DNA of 64,000 nucleotides from Acidiflorens sp963841945 (GTDB lineage Bacteria; Acidobacteriota; Terriglobia; Terriglobales; Acidobacteriaceae): contig CAWJFC010000025.1 in NCBI GenBank assembly GCA_963841945.1, forward strand, positions 1-64,000, in the 5' to 3' direction. The first letter of the stretch is position 1. Each line of letters opens with the position of its first letter. Both the position numbers and the translations under genes were made by a program. This document shows positions 63,362-64,000 of the stretch, one piece after another. The notes beneath the pieces are model-generated. The model did not search any database, was not told the DNA's origin, and saw only the letters and a program-made list of their open reading frames with translations.

Positions 63362-63958
63362 TTATCCCTGTGTGAGGGGAATGTTCTGGCGATTATTATT
63401 GAGAACGTCTTCCATTTCCACCGAGTTTGGACTGATGCGGAGCACGCGATAGCGGCGGTCTACGATCTCACCTTCGCCAGCGATAAACACGTCTTCGCCC
63501 TGCGAGAGAAATACTTTTTTCGGCTCGCCCGGCTCGTTGGCAAAGCCGAAAAACTTGAGCAGGATGGGCGGCGGCGGCTGAATCTGCGGACGCTTGAATA
63601 ATTCGGCCTGCTTGTCATCCACATCGGTCGCGCCCGACCTCAATGGTTTCGGGATGGTGGCCACGGAGCCGGCGACGAAAATGTTACGCCCGTTGCCGGC
63701 ATAGTTGATCTCTTCACTCTGCTTGAGCAGATTTAGCTCAAGCGTGGGGTCGAGGCGCGGCTCGACGACGGCGACGACCTTGCCTGATTTCGTGTGGCGG
63801 GTGACGGGATGGCCGGGGGTGGCAGATGCCGTTTGCGCCACGGGCGGTGCGCTCGCCCTCGATGAAGGCCAGAACTCGTAGGCGACGACCAGCAACGCCA
63901 GCGTCCCCAGCACCGCGAGGGCGATGACTTCGTTTCGATTGTCAGTGCCCAGCTTCAC
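63362..63958 (-). CDS. Pilus/secretion accessory protein (PilP/GspC-like)
   Basis: 198 residues. One N-terminal membrane helix (VIALAVLGTLALLVVAYEFWP), a flexible part, and a small domain ending FGFANEPGEPKKVFLSQGEDVFIAGEGEIVDRRYRVLRISPNSVEMED, the pattern of PilP/GspC HR-type domains that bind a secretin. GTG start at 63958; the upstream partial gene ends one base before. It is in the pseudopilin operon. Confidence 0.65.
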   Translation of the reverse strand: MKLGTDNRNEVIALAVLGTLALLVVAYEFWPSSRASAPPVAQTASATPGHPVTRHTKSGKVVAVVEPRLDPTLELNLLKQSEEINYAGNGRNIFVAGSVATIPKPLRSGATDVDDKQAELFKRPQIQPPPPILLKFFGFANEPGEPKKVFLSQGEDVFIAGEGEIVDRRYRVLRISPNSVEMEDVLNNNRQNIPLTQG

Positions 63959-64000
63959 TCAGGCTCCTCGCAGATAACTGTGCAGGCCGATTTGCAGGCG
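63959..64000 (-). CDS. 3' end of an upstream operon gene (partial)
   Basis: Fourteen codons reading LQIGLHSYLRGA before a TGA at 63961-63959. The stop abuts the GTG of the next gene, so this is the end of another gene of the same operon, probably a pilus assembly protein; identity cannot be told from this fragment. Confidence 0.4.
   Translation of the reverse strand, partial: RLQIGLHSYLRGA

Overview
The window looks like chromosomal DNA of a soil-type Acidobacteriota bacterium (class Terriglobia; genus not resolvable here). The clues are high GC, GTG/TTG starts, a pseudopilin with a GYMLITL processing site, a WxxGxW-repeat secreted protein, an ALDH16-type dehydrogenase beside a long DERA-type DeoC, and many small palindromic repeats, one of which translates as the CHPERS-type insert. 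I found no phage, integrase, transposase, CRISPR array, rRNA or tRNA. Most of the window is ordinary core chromosome with a few accessory islands.

Layout. 0-0.8 kb: higB-higA toxin-antitoxin pair with a clear operator-promoter. 0.8-3 kb: exported nucleoside hydrolase plus a sugar/ureide-type permease. 3.2-6.3 kb: DUF3142-like protein and a large unknown envelope protein. 6.6-11.3 kb: deoC, an epoxide-hydrolase-fold protein, a two-domain ALDH16-like protein and a TrpF-like protein. 11.4-17.4 kb: KimA-like permease, ribokinase, pyrR, Rrf2 regulator, murB. 17.5-20.2 kb: membrane protein, ECF sigma factor, putative anti-sigma factor and secreted protein. 20.3-29.3 kb: family-5 uracil-DNA glycosylase, then tig-clpP-clpX-lon, engB and a sugar-nucleotide epimerase. 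30-37.8 kb: GAF-TM-AMIN-amidase fusion, S9 peptidase, lipoprotein, orphan AmrS, papain-like protein. 38-43.9 kb: imuA-imuB-dnaE2 mutasome. 44-49.4 kb: WxxGxW protein, M28 peptidase with PDZ, DUF3467 protein, GT39-like membrane protein. 49.4-54.8 kb: IorAB-type molybdenum hydroxylase followed by modABC. 55-64 kb: UbiD, a decayed BrnT with intact BrnA, CpaF, Fpg/Nei glycosylase, VOC protein, Bcp, ErpA-like protein, and the end of a pilus/type II secretion operon that runs off the window.

How genes fit together. Nucleoside hydrolase, permease, ribokinase and DeoC-ALDH could together use (deoxy)nucleosides as carbon. The molybdenum hydroxylase and its own molybdate importer form one overlapping operon. 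Tig, ClpXP and Lon form the usual folding/proteolysis block. ImuA-ImuB-DnaE2 is a damage-inducible translesion cassette behind a near-consensus promoter.

Unusual structure. Several families of short palindromes (REP-like) punctuate the gaps, and at least two have entered reading frames (imuB, ubiD). Short in-frame tandem repeats of 12-15 bp sit in many unrelated genes (murB, iorB, the sigma factor, imuA, the pseudopilin, the 774-aa protein). In two places repeat slippage or duplication has probably broken a gene (pseudopilin, brnT), and the S9 peptidase has its signal peptide in a different frame from the mature protein.
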